DNA from: an uncultured Eubacteriales bacterium
Lineage (GTDB): Bacteria > Bacillota > Clostridia > Oscillospirales > Oscillospiraceae
Assembly (NCBI GenBank): GCA_900551995.1
Contig: URXW01000004.1
Coordinates: 11,333 to 75,332, forward strand
Direction of reading: 5' to 3'
DNA length: 64,000 nt
Shown: piece after piece, positions 33,241-41,083 of the stretch
Position numbering within the stretch: position 1 is the first letter of the stretch
Layout: every line of letters starts with the position of its first letter
The notes under the pieces: model-generated
What the model saw: the letters and a program-made list of their open reading frames with translations, nothing else
What the model was told of the DNA's origin: nothing
Database searches by the model: none
Translations under genes and position numbers: made by a program

Positions 33241-34515
33241 TCAGTTTTTCAGGCAACCGATAGGGACGACACACACGCCATCCGGACGGCGATAGGCAAA
33301 ATCGCCGGTTCCGGTCAAGACCATCAGGAAGGCGGGCGCGTTCATTTTATCGGTATCAATTTTTTCAGCCATCGCTTTCAGGCTTTTCGCGCCCTCCTCA
33401 ATGAGCCTGTCGCCGCCGAGCTTAATTTCAACGAGCCCGTATTTCCCGTTTCTCAAATGAATAACGGCGTCGCATTCCTGTCCGTCTTTATCTCTGTAGT
33501 GGTAAACCTCTCCGTTCAAAGCATCGGCAAAAACGCGAAGATCTCTGATACAAAGTGTTTCAAAGAGGAAGCCGAATGTCTTCAGGTCATTGATCAAATC
33601 GTTCGGGCCGATGCCTAGAGCGGCAGCAGCAATAGACGGATCAACATAGTACCGGGTATCTGATGAGCGAATCGCAGTCTTGGAGCGTAGATTGGGGTTC
33701 CATGCAGGCATATCCTCTACAACAAAGATTTTTCTGAGCGCATTTACGTAGGAAGCAACCGTTTCTTCGCTGATCGCCACTTCGTCGTTTGTCGAAATAT
33801 CCTGTGCAAGCACCGTATTCGGCACCTGGCCTCCTTGATTTCTTGCGTAGGAGCGCATGAGCCTGCGAACTCTTTCTGGATTCTTCTGTACATTGTCGGC
33901 ACGGTTAATATCCGAGTGTACAACTGCATCATAGTAATCAGCCGCCTGATCCAAAGCAATTTCATCGCGCATATCCACAGCCTGCGGCCAACCGCCCCGG
34001 CACACGAGGAAAGCCAGACGGTCAATACTTAAATCTGAACTTCCATCTACCTCCGTATTTCCCTCAAACAGATCTTTTATGCTGACTTCACCTGTTGAAT
34101 CCCCGGATTCATATAGGCTCATCGGCCTCATCGTCAACCATGTAAAACGCCCCGTACCGGAGTGTGTAATCTCCTTGGTATCGGCGGGAACGGCAGACCC
34201 GGTGAGGAGAAATTGTCCCAACTCGCCGCGATGGTCAACCTCAAAGCGAATGGCATCCCAAAGCTTTGGAGCAAGCTGCCACTCGTCAATCAGTCTCGGT
34301 GTCGCGCCTTTCAGCAGCCGCTTGGGGTTCAACTCGGACATCGTGATGTTCTGCGCTTTCTTTTCCGGGTCGTCCATATATAAAATGCTGGCTGCAAGCT
34401 GCTCCGCAGTTGTGGTTTTACCGCACCACTTAGGGCCTTCGATCAGCACCGCACCTTTGCCTTCCAGCTTCCGCATCAGAATATCGTCAGCAATTCTTTT
34501 CCTGTAATTCTTCAT
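33241..34515 (-). CDS. AAA_14/DUF4143 ATPase, copy C
   Basis: 424 residues. Walker A EGPKWCGKTTTAEQLA, RLIDEWQLAPKLWDAIR (Walker B region), LTGSAVP, and a DUF4143 C-terminus with GQECDAVIHLRNGKYGLVEIKLGG (nuclease-like). Preceded by a good promoter and three repeats at exact 23-bp spacing. Probably transcribed alone. Confidence 0.9.
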   Translation of the reverse strand: MKNYRKRIADDILMRKLEGKGAVLIEGPKWCGKTTTAEQLAASILYMDDPEKKAQNITMSELNPKRLLKGATPRLIDEWQLAPKLWDAIRFEVDHRGELGQFLLTGSAVPADTKEITHSGTGRFTWLTMRPMSLYESGDSTGEVSIKDLFEGNTEVDGSSDLSIDRLAFLVCRGGWPQAVDMRDEIALDQAADYYDAVVHSDINRADNVQKNPERVRRLMRSYARNQGGQVPNTVLAQDISTNDEVAISEETVASYVNALRKIFVVEDMPAWNPNLRSKTAIRSSDTRYYVDPSIAAAALGIGPNDLINDLKTFGFLFETLCIRDLRVFADALNGEVYHYRDKDGQECDAVIHLRNGKYGLVEIKLGGDRLIEEGAKSLKAMAEKIDTDKMNAPAFLMVLTGTGDFAYRRPDGVCVVPIGCLKN

Positions 34516-34548
34516 TTGGGATACCTCGCCTTCCTTTGCGTTAGCTTT

Positions 34549-34577
34549 ATTATATGCACTGATTATGGATTATGCAA
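34549..34577 (-). promoter_or_regulatory. Promoter of ATPase copy C
   Basis: Reverse strand TTGCAT (34572-34577), 17 nt, TATAAT (34549-34554). Confidence 0.7.
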
Positions 34578-34584
34578 TGGTTTT

Positions 34585-34643
34585 CCGATAGTTGGCGAAA
34601 TATTTTTCCGACGATTGGCGGAAATTTGATACGATAGTTGGTG
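34585..34643. repeat. Three 13-bp repeats at 23-bp spacing
   Basis: CCGATAGTTGGCG (34585), CCGACGATTGGCG (34608), ACGATAGTTGGTG (34631), starting 8 bp upstream of the -35 box of copy C. Different sequence but same design as at copy A. Confidence 0.75.
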
Positions 34644-34721
34644 GCACAATCCCTGCAAATAAGCAACCCCGCTCTCTGCATCGCAGCGTGTCACGGGGAT
34701 GCCCTTCATCTTGGCACGTTG

Positions 34722-35084
34722 TTAGGCTTCAAAGTCCACGGACGAGTTGCAGCGGCTCATCTCGGCATCCTTTTCTTCGTTGTCCAGTTCTTCGAGCGTG
34801 TAGCGTCTCGAATTGCCCTGTGTATAGCCCAGAGCGGCCATCAGTTCAGGCGCGGAGTCGAATGCGCCGGACAGCCCCTCGCCCTTCTCAGCGGCAGCCA
34901 TCGCTGCCTGAGTCACCGCGTTAGGCACTTCCATGTCGTATGGAAGCCTTCCCGCTTGGACGACGACCTCTGCAAAAGAAGTAAATGCCTCTTCAAGCGA
35001 CAGATTATATCGGGAGCAGATGGCCGCCAGCTGCTCCCTAATGTTGGTTTCCAATTCAAAGGTTATTGTTGTCTTCATCCGCAT
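34722..35084 (-). CDS. RelB/DinJ-type antitoxin, apparently orphan
   Basis: 120 residues. The ribbon-helix-helix start KTTITFELETNIREQLAAIC and the DinJ-like SLEEAFTSFAEVVVQAGRLPYDM are clear. The long acidic tail (TLEELDNEEKDAEM) would wrap a RelE-type toxin, but no toxin gene follows in the ~200 bp before ATPase copy C. Start could also be two codons later. Confidence 0.8.
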   Translation of the reverse strand: MRMKTTITFELETNIREQLAAICSRYNLSLEEAFTSFAEVVVQAGRLPYDMEVPNAVTQAAMAAAEKGEGLSGAFDSAPELMAALGYTQGNSRRYTLEELDNEEKDAEMSRCNSSVDFEA

Positions 35085-35147
35085 CGCACCTCCAGTACCG
35101 CCACTATACCATGTGTAAGGTGCTGCAGGAAAGAGGCTCTTAAAGAA

Positions 35148-35182
35148 GCAGGTGATCTGCGCCGATGGCGCAGATCACCTGC
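35148..35182. repeat. REP-like palindrome, copy 3
   Basis: GCAGGTGATCTGCGCC / GGCGCAGATCACCTGC, sharing the GTGATC-YGCG core with copies 1 and 2. Lies after the RHH gene (reverse strand). Confidence 0.65.
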
Positions 35183-35191
35183 CTTGTCTGT

Positions 35192-35386
35192 TCAGGTAGA
35201 GGAATCGTCCTCGCTCATGGCCTTGTCGATGGCGCGGTTGATGTAGGCGTTGACGGACTCGCCGCGCTGTGCCGCGTGCGCCTGAATGATTTCCTTCTTG
35301 CCTTTGGGCATGCGGAGCTTTATTTCATCATAGTTGTTCTTGACGTACTTATTCACAGCGCGTTGCTGCGCTTTTGAAACTGCCAT
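35192..35386 (-). CDS. Ribbon-helix-helix DNA-binding protein
   Basis: 64 residues, AVNKYVKNNYDEIKLRMPKG and GESVNAYINRAIDKAM: Arc/CopG-like fold. Divergent from the structured-RNA/GHKL operon; palindromes in between suggest it represses both. Ribosome binding site AAGGAGGCC. Confidence 0.82.
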   Translation of the reverse strand: MAVSKAQQRAVNKYVKNNYDEIKLRMPKGKKEIIQAHAAQRGESVNAYINRAIDKAMSEDDSST

Positions 35387-35419
35387 AATGGCCTCCTTAA
35401 GCTATATCAGTTCAGTACT

Positions 35420-35449
35420 ATTTTAACCGAAAAGCTATACTGGGTTCAA
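35420..35449 (-). promoter_or_regulatory. Promoter of RHH gene
   Basis: Reverse strand TTGAAC (35444-35449), 18 nt, TAAAAT (35420-35425). Confidence 0.55.
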
Positions 35450-35497
35450 TATACAAGTTGCACATATAATGTACCCAATATTTGTGGACTTTGCCAA

Positions 35498-35525
35498 TTG
35501 AATATTGTCCCCAATATGATATAAT
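35498..35525 (+). promoter_or_regulatory. Promoter and operator of RNA/GHKL operon
   Basis: -35 TTGAAT (35498-35503), 16 nt, -10 TATAAT (35520-35525). A palindrome ATATTG-TCCC-CAATAT (35502-35517) fills the spacer; a related ACCCAATATT lies at 35473. A likely RHH protein operator. Confidence 0.65.
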
Positions 35526-35531
35526 AGCTAT

Positions 35532-35745
35532 AGAAAACAAAACAACGGCAGTCACAGGGAGCGCCAACTCCCTATGACCTGCGCAGGTGAAGCAACCACC
35601 TACACAACGGAAAAATTCCGCACCGCAGGGAGAAGTATACCCTATTTTCAAGGGATTTGCAAGTCCTCCCTGCGGACGGATACTCCGTTTCCTTGTCGTT
35701 TTCCGACGCACCGTGTAGGTATTTCCTGCACGGTGTTTTGTTTAT
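35532..35745 (+). ncRNA. Multi-hairpin leader RNA with terminator (candidate attenuator)
   Basis: About 214 nt from promoter to terminator and no coding frame of note. Five stems precede the terminator: 35548-35582 (AGGGAG/CTCCCT with GTCA/TGAC extension), 35585-35601 (AGGTG/CACCT), 35608-35620 (CGGAA/TTCCG), 35623-35675 (10-bp CCGCAGGGAG/CTCCCTGCGG) and 35676-35688 (ACGGA/TCCGT). The terminator is CACCGTG (35709-35715)/CACGGTG (35729-35735) then TTTTGTTT. ACCTACAC (35598-35605) is exactly complementary to GTGTAGGT (35713-35720) in the terminator, so an antiterminating or pseudoknot pairing is possible. Confidence 0.6.
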
Positions 35746-35766
35746 CAAAAACAAAGGAGTACGGAC

Positions 35767-35970
35767 ATGGACGAAAACAGAAAGAACACCATCGAAGTGG
35801 AGATGACCGAGGACGATTGGATGGAGCTGCTGCAGGTTTGCATTGACCTGCGCGTGACGCCTGACACCCTGATTGAGTGCTTTTGTTGGGAGGTCATCCG
35901 CCAGCAGTCATTGCTGCGCATCGTCGCAGACGCTATTCGCCGGGACGCTGTTACACGCAGCGCAAAGTAA
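35767..35970 (+). CDS. Small protein preceding GHKL ATPase
   Basis: 67 residues, acidic N-terminal half (ENRKNTIEVEMTEDDWMELL) and helical C-terminal half. Ribosome binding site AAAGGAG; 18 nt before the GHKL gene, so co-transcribed. No known family. Confidence 0.65.
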   Translation: MDENRKNTIEVEMTEDDWMELLQVCIDLRVTPDTLIECFCWEVIRQQSLLRIVADAIRRDAVTRSAK

Positions 35971-35988
35971 CGGAAAGGAGCTTTAACC

Positions 35989-37509
35989 ATGGAAAACAGG
36001 AACAACAACCCCATTGCGGAAGAGATTATCCATAACAATCCCACCGGATATGGACTTTTCGCGGGTATCGGTGACAATTTCAACAGCGCGGCGCAGGCTA
36101 TCTGCGAGCTGGCAGACGATGCGATTTCCAATCTCCGTGCCAACAGCGACGACCCCGACCTCTCCATGACGATTGTGGTGTCCTTCGAGAATCTGGGCGA
36201 TGCGGTGGAGATCGGCGTGGTGGACGGCGGCACGGGCATCACCAATTTGGACAGTGCGCTGACCATCGCCTGTCGGGACGGGGCGCAGACGCCGCTGAAC
36301 GAGCATGGCTTCGGGCTGAAACACGCGCTGGCGTCCTGCGACAGCAGCCCCAGCCAGCAGTGGAGCATCCGGACGCGGACGAAAAAGGACGCGGCTGCCA
36401 ACCAGTACCGCGAGGTCACGGCACCCTATTCCATGGGTACGTCTGAGGAAGACCAGCCCATGAAGGTGTTCTTTTACCCTGGTGCCGGCGGTCTGCCCTA
36501 CCCGACCGGCACCGCTGTTACCGTCCGCTGCCCCATGGCAAAGTTCCAGACGGTGAAGCCCGACCGCAAGGCGGCGCAGTCTGATTTCCACCATCTCGTG
36601 ATGTATGCCATCGAGGAACTTCGGTATATCTACGCCGGCGTGCTGGCAGATACGAGCATCACAATGAAGGTGCTGGAGGTCAACGGCGGCACAGAGAAGT
36701 GCCACATTCTGAAGCCCCTGCAGCCCACATGGGAGGAGGGAACCATGAAACGGCTGGAGAATGTCCCCTATGATTTGGGCGGCGGACAGCTGACCATCCA
36801 CTGCCGGTATGGGAATATCCTCCCTACCAAGAGCAATGCCATTTACTATAAGGGCAACATGGCCTCCAGCGGTGTAGAGCTGCGCATCAACGGGCGCGCC
36901 ATTGAGCACGGACTGTTCGACCGTGTTTGGGGCGAGGCTATTCATCCCAGCCAGAACCGCTTTCTGGTGCAGGTGGACCTGATTACGGACAATTCCGCCG
37001 CACTGCCTGCCACCAAGAATACAAAGACGTCCTTCTGTGAAGCGGACCCGCGCCTGAACAAGCTGTTCCGCTGGATCGCAACCTATGTCCCTGCACCGCC
37101 CAAAGACGCGGACACCATTGAAGCCCGCTACGTCAAGGAGCTGGCAGCTAAGTGCGAGAGCAACCCCGATGCCCTGCGGGTGAGCCGCGAGGAGCCGGTA
37201 TTTCAGAAAATCGGGCTGAAGGCGAAAGTAGACCTGTTTGTGGGCTGCGTCAATGGCGTGACCATCTATGAAGCCAAGGCGGGCAAGACGAAGGCGTTGG
37301 ATTTATACCAGCTCCGTATGTATGTGGACGGCTGTGCGCTGGACAACAAGCCTGTGGATGAGGCAATTCTTATCGCGCGATATCACCCGCCTGAGGTGCG
37401 GGAGCTGCTGGACATCCTCAATGGGCTGTCCGCGCCTGATGGCCGTCCCTACAATTTCCGGTTGGTCACATGGGATGAGGAGGGCATCTTCGTGCAGCAG
37501 AGCGCGTGA
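35989..37509 (+). CDS. GHKL ATPase fused to a PD-(D/E)xK-like nuclease domain
   Basis: 506 residues. The GHKL (Hsp90/MutL/MORC-type) ATP site is intact: N box ICELADDAISN (about 38-48), DGGTGI (G1), NEHGFGLKHAL (G2). A transducer-like middle region follows. The C-terminus (about 395-470) has KVDLFVGCVNGVTIYEAKAG then LYQLRMYV, a D...ExK...Q pattern of PD-(D/E)xK nucleases. Such fusions are known in bacterial conflict systems related to MORC. Likely a defence effector, under the upstream RNA. Confidence 0.75.
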   Translation: MENRNNNPIAEEIIHNNPTGYGLFAGIGDNFNSAAQAICELADDAISNLRANSDDPDLSMTIVVSFENLGDAVEIGVVDGGTGITNLDSALTIACRDGAQTPLNEHGFGLKHALASCDSSPSQQWSIRTRTKKDAAANQYREVTAPYSMGTSEEDQPMKVFFYPGAGGLPYPTGTAVTVRCPMAKFQTVKPDRKAAQSDFHHLVMYAIEELRYIYAGVLADTSITMKVLEVNGGTEKCHILKPLQPTWEEGTMKRLENVPYDLGGGQLTIHCRYGNILPTKSNAIYYKGNMASSGVELRINGRAIEHGLFDRVWGEAIHPSQNRFLVQVDLITDNSAALPATKNTKTSFCEADPRLNKLFRWIATYVPAPPKDADTIEARYVKELAAKCESNPDALRVSREEPVFQKIGLKAKVDLFVGCVNGVTIYEAKAGKTKALDLYQLRMYVDGCALDNKPVDEAILIARYHPPEVRELLDILNGLSAPDGRPYNFRLVTWDEEGIFVQQSA

Positions 37510-37516
37510 CTGAGGC

Positions 37517-37553
37517 GCGGGAAAAGTGTGCAATGGTTGCACACTTTTCCCGC
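37517..37553 (+). terminator. Terminator of GHKL operon
   Basis: GCGGGAAAAGTGTGCAA / TTGCACACTTTTCCCGC around TGG, a 17-bp perfect stem 7 nt after the stop. Confidence 0.75.
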
Positions 37554-37623
37554 CCTGCGCGGCACACGAATTCGATTGTGCGTGTGCGCCTGAATTGTAT
37601 GAACCGAGGATACGGAGAACGAC

Positions 37624-37833
37624 ATGATTATCAAAAACGCCATCAAATGCAGAAAGTGCGGGGATGTTATAGAATCTACCTCGACACACGACCTCAAAAT
37701 ATGCTCGTGCGGTGCCTGTGCTGTGGATGGAGGACACGAATACCTGCGGCGTTCCGCGCCGTCGCTGGATGACTTCATCGACTTGAGCGTGGTCAAGCTG
37801 GACGAATCAACCGACAAGTTGTTTTTCTCATAA
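37624..37833 (+). CDS. Small zinc-ribbon protein (DUF7695-like)
   Basis: 69 residues, KCRKCGDVIES then ICSCGACAVDGGHEYLRR, two Cys pairs. Common small protein in Firmicute elements; function unknown. Confidence 0.75.
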   Translation: MIIKNAIKCRKCGDVIESTSTHDLKICSCGACAVDGGHEYLRRSAPSLDDFIDLSVVKLDESTDKLFFS

Positions 37834-38037
37834 TGGTACAGCAGGTCGCGGCGTTGCCGCGACCTACTGTTTTATACAGCTCATAGTTGCACATATGTGC
37901 GGGCGAAAGCTCGGTATCCTGTTTTGCCTTTCCGTGCGCCGCCTGCTACAGTAAGGCCAGAAAAGGCGGGACTGCTTGTGGATGCAAAGAAAATATGCTA
38001 TACTCTGTCCTGTGCGATTGAATTCAGGAGGGACGCC

Positions 38038-38301
38038 ATGTTTTATACGGATGAGGAAATATCTGTCATCACCGGCTTTCTCAACGGCTATCTTGTGCGT
38101 GACTGTGCCAGTGCCAAAGTAAGAGAATCGTATATCAGAATCAGTGCAGGGCTTCAAAGTCATACATTGACCAAGGACGATTATGTTTGGCTGGAGAATG
38201 CTCTGTTGTTTCTGCGCCCGTACTGGTGGAGTGACCGCGAGGATGGGAAAATGCTGATGGATGTGTTCCTGCATACGCAAACATTAGCAAAAGAAGAATA
38301 G
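38038..38301 (+). CDS. Small protein of unknown function
   Basis: 87 residues starting MFYTDEEISVITGFLNGYLV; ATG after AGGAGGGACGCC. Predicted all-alpha. A terminator (38305-38348) follows. No family recognised. Confidence 0.65.
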   Translation: MFYTDEEISVITGFLNGYLVRDCASAKVRESYIRISAGLQSHTLTKDDYVWLENALLFLRPYWWSDREDGKMLMDVFLHTQTLAKEE

Positions 38302-38304
38302 CGA

Positions 38305-38348
38305 AAAAGATGAAGGATGTACCAGCTGATACACCCTTCATCTTTTTT
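38305..38348 (+). terminator. Terminator after small gene
   Basis: AAAGATGAAGG...CCTTCATCTTT stem followed by TTT. 38349-38557 downstream holds no supported gene. Confidence 0.65.
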
Positions 38349-38557
38349 CATCGGTTTATTTGCGTTTCGCCCCTTCAAGATTTTGTCGGGGGTCACGGCC
38401 ACGCTGATATGCTCCGCTGGGCATGATCGCCCATCCCGCGCCTGCTCTGCTCCGTCCTCAACACGTAATGACCTCAAGTGCAAGGCCATCGTAGCGAAAA
38501 GCTGCCGGGGCTTACAGGTGGAAAACACTTCTTCGCCGCGAGAACCGGCTTATCCAT

Positions 38558-38866
38558 TCATATCATCGTATCCATGAGTGCTGCCAAAGCTGCTTGCTGC
38601 ACTGATGTCAGACAATTCCATTTATCCAACATCTCACGCTGCGCGGGAGTCAGAGCCACACGAATGTCGTCCTGCGCAAAGAATTGCGACAATGTAACAC
38701 CGAAAGCATCGCAGATCTTCTCAAGCGATGCAAACGATGGCGTCATAGATTTTTTATACCACGAGGAGATGGTAGACTGTGGCAGGCCAGAGCGTTCAGC
38801 AAGCTGATATTCCGACCATCCCCGTGCCTCACGATTCTGCTTGATGATTTCAAGAATATCTGTCAC
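38558..38866 (-). CDS. XRE-family transcriptional regulator
   Basis: 102 residues. HTH at about 9-62 (REARGWSEYQLAERSGLPQSTISSWYKK). C-terminal tail LTPAQREMLDKWNCL. GTG start after AAGGTGGTGAAGTT. Possibly controls the divergent SLOG gene or the neighbouring recombinase. Confidence 0.88.
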   Translation of the reverse strand: MTDILEIIKQNREARGWSEYQLAERSGLPQSTISSWYKKSMTPSFASLEKICDAFGVTLSQFFAQDDIRVALTPAQREMLDKWNCLTSVQQAALAALMDTMI

Positions 38867-38969
38867 AACTTCACCACCTTAGATTTTTCGTTTATTATAC
38901 TTTGGAAAATCGTTGCATTTTAATAACTATTGTCGTATTATTTATTGCGACAATAATCTTTGTGAGGGT

Positions 38970-39551
38970 GTGACTGCTTTGGAAGAAGGCTGCCGTATAT
39001 ACCGTTGTGCAGTCATAGGGCAAGCACCCATGCGCTTTCCATGGGGGTTTGATGAAGAAGATAGTGGCTGCCGGAAAATGAAAATCGAACTGGCGCAGCA
39101 GGTTATGGCGCTGCGCCAGCGCGGTGTGACACAGTTTCTGACCGCCTGCGACTGCGGCGTAGGTCTGTACGCAGCCGAGATCGTCAATGGTCTGCGGGAA
39201 ACCACCGATCAAGACCTGATGCTTTTCTGCTATACACCACATGAGGAACAAGCCACAAAGTGGGCGCCGTATCTGCGGGAACGCTATTTTACTATGCTGG
39301 AAAAATGCACCCATATTTCTGTTGTGTGTCCCGTGGGTACGCCGGATGCACAGCTGCAAGCCTATAGGAAGATCATCGACCTTGCCGATGTGGTACTATA
39401 TGTCCATGATGCGGATATGTCAGCATCAGACAACGCAGAAAACAAAGCCTTCGCTTATGCTGCGGAGAACCATACGCCCACGCTGGTCTTGCATCCGAAA
39501 GAGCTGACCGCAGAGTGGGTCGGCGAACAGTTCTATCCCAGACGGTCTTGA
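38970..39551 (+). CDS. SLOG-family nucleotide-binding protein (DUF1273-like)
   Basis: About 193 residues. TACDCGVGLYAAEIV and DLADVVLYVHDAD fit the Rossmann-like SLOG/DUF1273 fold (DprA relatives thought to bind nucleotides or ADP-ribose derivatives). Starts are non-ATG: GTG at 38970 or, with a better placed GAGGGTG, TTG at 38979. Frequent in Firmicute mobile elements. Confidence 0.75.
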   Translation: MTALEEGCRIYRCAVIGQAPMRFPWGFDEEDSGCRKMKIELAQQVMALRQRGVTQFLTACDCGVGLYAAEIVNGLRETTDQDLMLFCYTPHEEQATKWAPYLRERYFTMLEKCTHISVVCPVGTPDAQLQAYRKIIDLADVVLYVHDADMSASDNAENKAFAYAAENHTPTLVLHPKELTAEWVGEQFYPRRS

Positions 39552-39610
39552 TAACAGGATGATTAGCCCCTGTTCACGACGCAGCAAGCCGGATCGCGCC
39601 TTGCCTGCAA

Positions 39611-39644
39611 AATAAAAAAGCCGTAGGCACAGATGCCTACGGCT
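39611..39644 (-). terminator. Terminator just outside the left inverted repeat
   Basis: Reverse strand AGCCGTAGGCA / TGCCTACGGCT then TTTTTTATTTT. It stops any leftward transcript leaving the invertible segment, in either orientation. Confidence 0.85.
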
Positions 39645-39663
39645 GCATGAGGAATAGTTCGTT

Positions 39664-39690
39664 TTTCGTAAATCATATACAATTCACGAC
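39664..39690 (-). repeat. Left 27-bp inverted repeat (recombination site)
   Basis: Exact reverse complement of 41084-41110. Internally it is arms TCGTGAAT / ATTTACGA around an 8-bp asymmetric spacer TGTATATG (read on the reverse strand), the standard core site of a tyrosine recombinase. It covers the final codons and stop of the recombinase gene. Confidence 0.9.
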
Positions 39691-40869
39691 CCCTGCGTCT
39701 GCGCGTCTTTGCAGCGCATCGCTTTGCGGCATCTCTGACGGAATTTTTGACGGAGTTAAACTGCCCCACGTACTTTCAATCGGGAGAAAGCATATACTCT
39801 GCACCGCCTGCTTTTTATGTGCCAGAGAGGAATGCACATAGGTCTGTAATGTCGTCCGTATATCAGCGTGGCCCAGCAGCTCGCTGAGGCTCTTGATGTC
39901 CACGCCGCTTTCCATGCACCGTGTCGCGTAGGTATGCCGCATAGCATGAAAATTTCGATAGCGGGTACCGCAGCGTTCCAACAGCTTCCGATACCGGTAT
40001 TGCAGTGTGCGCGGCTCCATTGGCGTGTTCGTATTGGTCAGCAGGTAGTTATCTTTTTGAATATTCTGCGTGGCTGTTTTCAACAACTCCAGCATATCAT
40101 TGGGAATTGCCACAAGACGTACAGAACTGCTGCTTTTAGGGGATTGAACCACCAAATGTGTTCCGGAAGCATCCCGCACACGGGCAACCGAGCGCTCAAT
40201 TCGCAGAAAGCCTGAACGGAAGTCAATGTCACTTTTGCGTAGAGCGCAGATCTCACCAAGGCGCAGCCCGGTGTTCAGGATTAGAAGGACACAAAGTCCC
40301 GTGATGTCCGGTGCATCCAATACCTTCTGCGCCAGCGCGGCTATTTCGTGGTCAGCAAATACCTCGACCTTTTTGCTTCGATATGCAGGCAGCTCCACAT
40401 CCCTGCCGGGGCAGTCGCAATGGCATTTCTTTTTCACAACTTTGAAAATTGTTTTCAGCAGCACGCCAACATCCCTTGTGCTCTTGCATGACAAACCTCT
40501 ATCTTGCAGCCGCGAAAAAAATACAGAAAGTTTTTCCGCCGTCAGATCACGCAGCAGGATCGTTCCAATTTCAGGGACAATATAGTGCCGTATCATATAC
40601 TCGTAACGCCCAATCGTTGAGGCCTTCAGTGCGCCGCGGCGCTCGGACAGGAAGACTTCTGCTGCCTGACATACCGACATTTCACCTGTCAACATAGGCT
40701 TCTGTGGCAGCGCATCTTCTATCCTTCGCCGCTTCTCACGGCAGGCGGCATAGCTCTTGGCATAAACATACCCATATTCCGCCTTGCCGGCAGGTGTTCG
40801 GCCACGAATATAGCGACCCTCCCACCGGCCATCTTTCCGTTTGTAAATGTTCTCTCCGCGACGTGGCAT
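39673..40869 (-). CDS. Tyrosine recombinase inside inverted repeats (candidate invertase)
   Basis: 398 residues: N-terminal AP2-like/arm region (GENIYKRKDGRWEGRYIRGR), SAM-like core-binding domain (about 60-150), catalytic domain with NTGLRLGEICAL (Arg), HAMRHTYATR (HxxR) and LQTYVHS (Tyr). Start at 40869 after GAAGGGAAG. Unlike the element integrase at 62.6 kb it lies alone between 27-bp inverted repeats, one of which overlaps its own 3' end. This points to inversion of its own segment rather than integration. Confidence 0.92.
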   Translation of the reverse strand: MPRRGENIYKRKDGRWEGRYIRGRTPAGKAEYGYVYAKSYAACREKRRRIEDALPQKPMLTGEMSVCQAAEVFLSERRGALKASTIGRYEYMIRHYIVPEIGTILLRDLTAEKLSVFFSRLQDRGLSCKSTRDVGVLLKTIFKVVKKKCHCDCPGRDVELPAYRSKKVEVFADHEIAALAQKVLDAPDITGLCVLLILNTGLRLGEICALRKSDIDFRSGFLRIERSVARVRDASGTHLVVQSPKSSSSVRLVAIPNDMLELLKTATQNIQKDNYLLTNTNTPMEPRTLQYRYRKLLERCGTRYRNFHAMRHTYATRCMESGVDIKSLSELLGHADIRTTLQTYVHSSLAHKKQAVQSICFLPIESTWGSLTPSKIPSEMPQSDALQRRADAGVVNCI

Positions 40870-41027
40870 AGTAATCTTCCCTTCTTTCTGACGGTGTTTG
40901 TGACGGCAATAAACAAGATGCCGTGGTATCCTTTCTTTTGAACTTCCAGATGATGGAAACAATATGAAGCAATTTGAATTGTAATTCAGAGGGTTCTTGC
41001 TTTTTCACAATTTTCCTGCATTTTTTA

Positions 41028-41056
41028 TTGACTTTTTTAGCAAGTCAATGTATAGT
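41028..41056 (+). promoter_or_regulatory. Outward promoter within the invertible segment
   Basis: -35 TTGACT (41028-41033), 17-nt spacer, -10 TATAGT (41051-41056). Predicted start near 41063, 21 bp before the right inverted repeat. Reads rightward through the repeat into the cobalamin riboswitch. I found no comparable promoter between the repeat and the riboswitch. Confidence 0.75.
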
Positions 41057-41083
41057 GAAGAATGAAATTGCGGTAACTTTTCT

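Noticed and set aside
38349..38557. Reverse frame with some protein-like composition between 38181 and 38528
   Set aside because: Overlaps a well-supported gene at one end, no ribosome binding site, no recognisable family.
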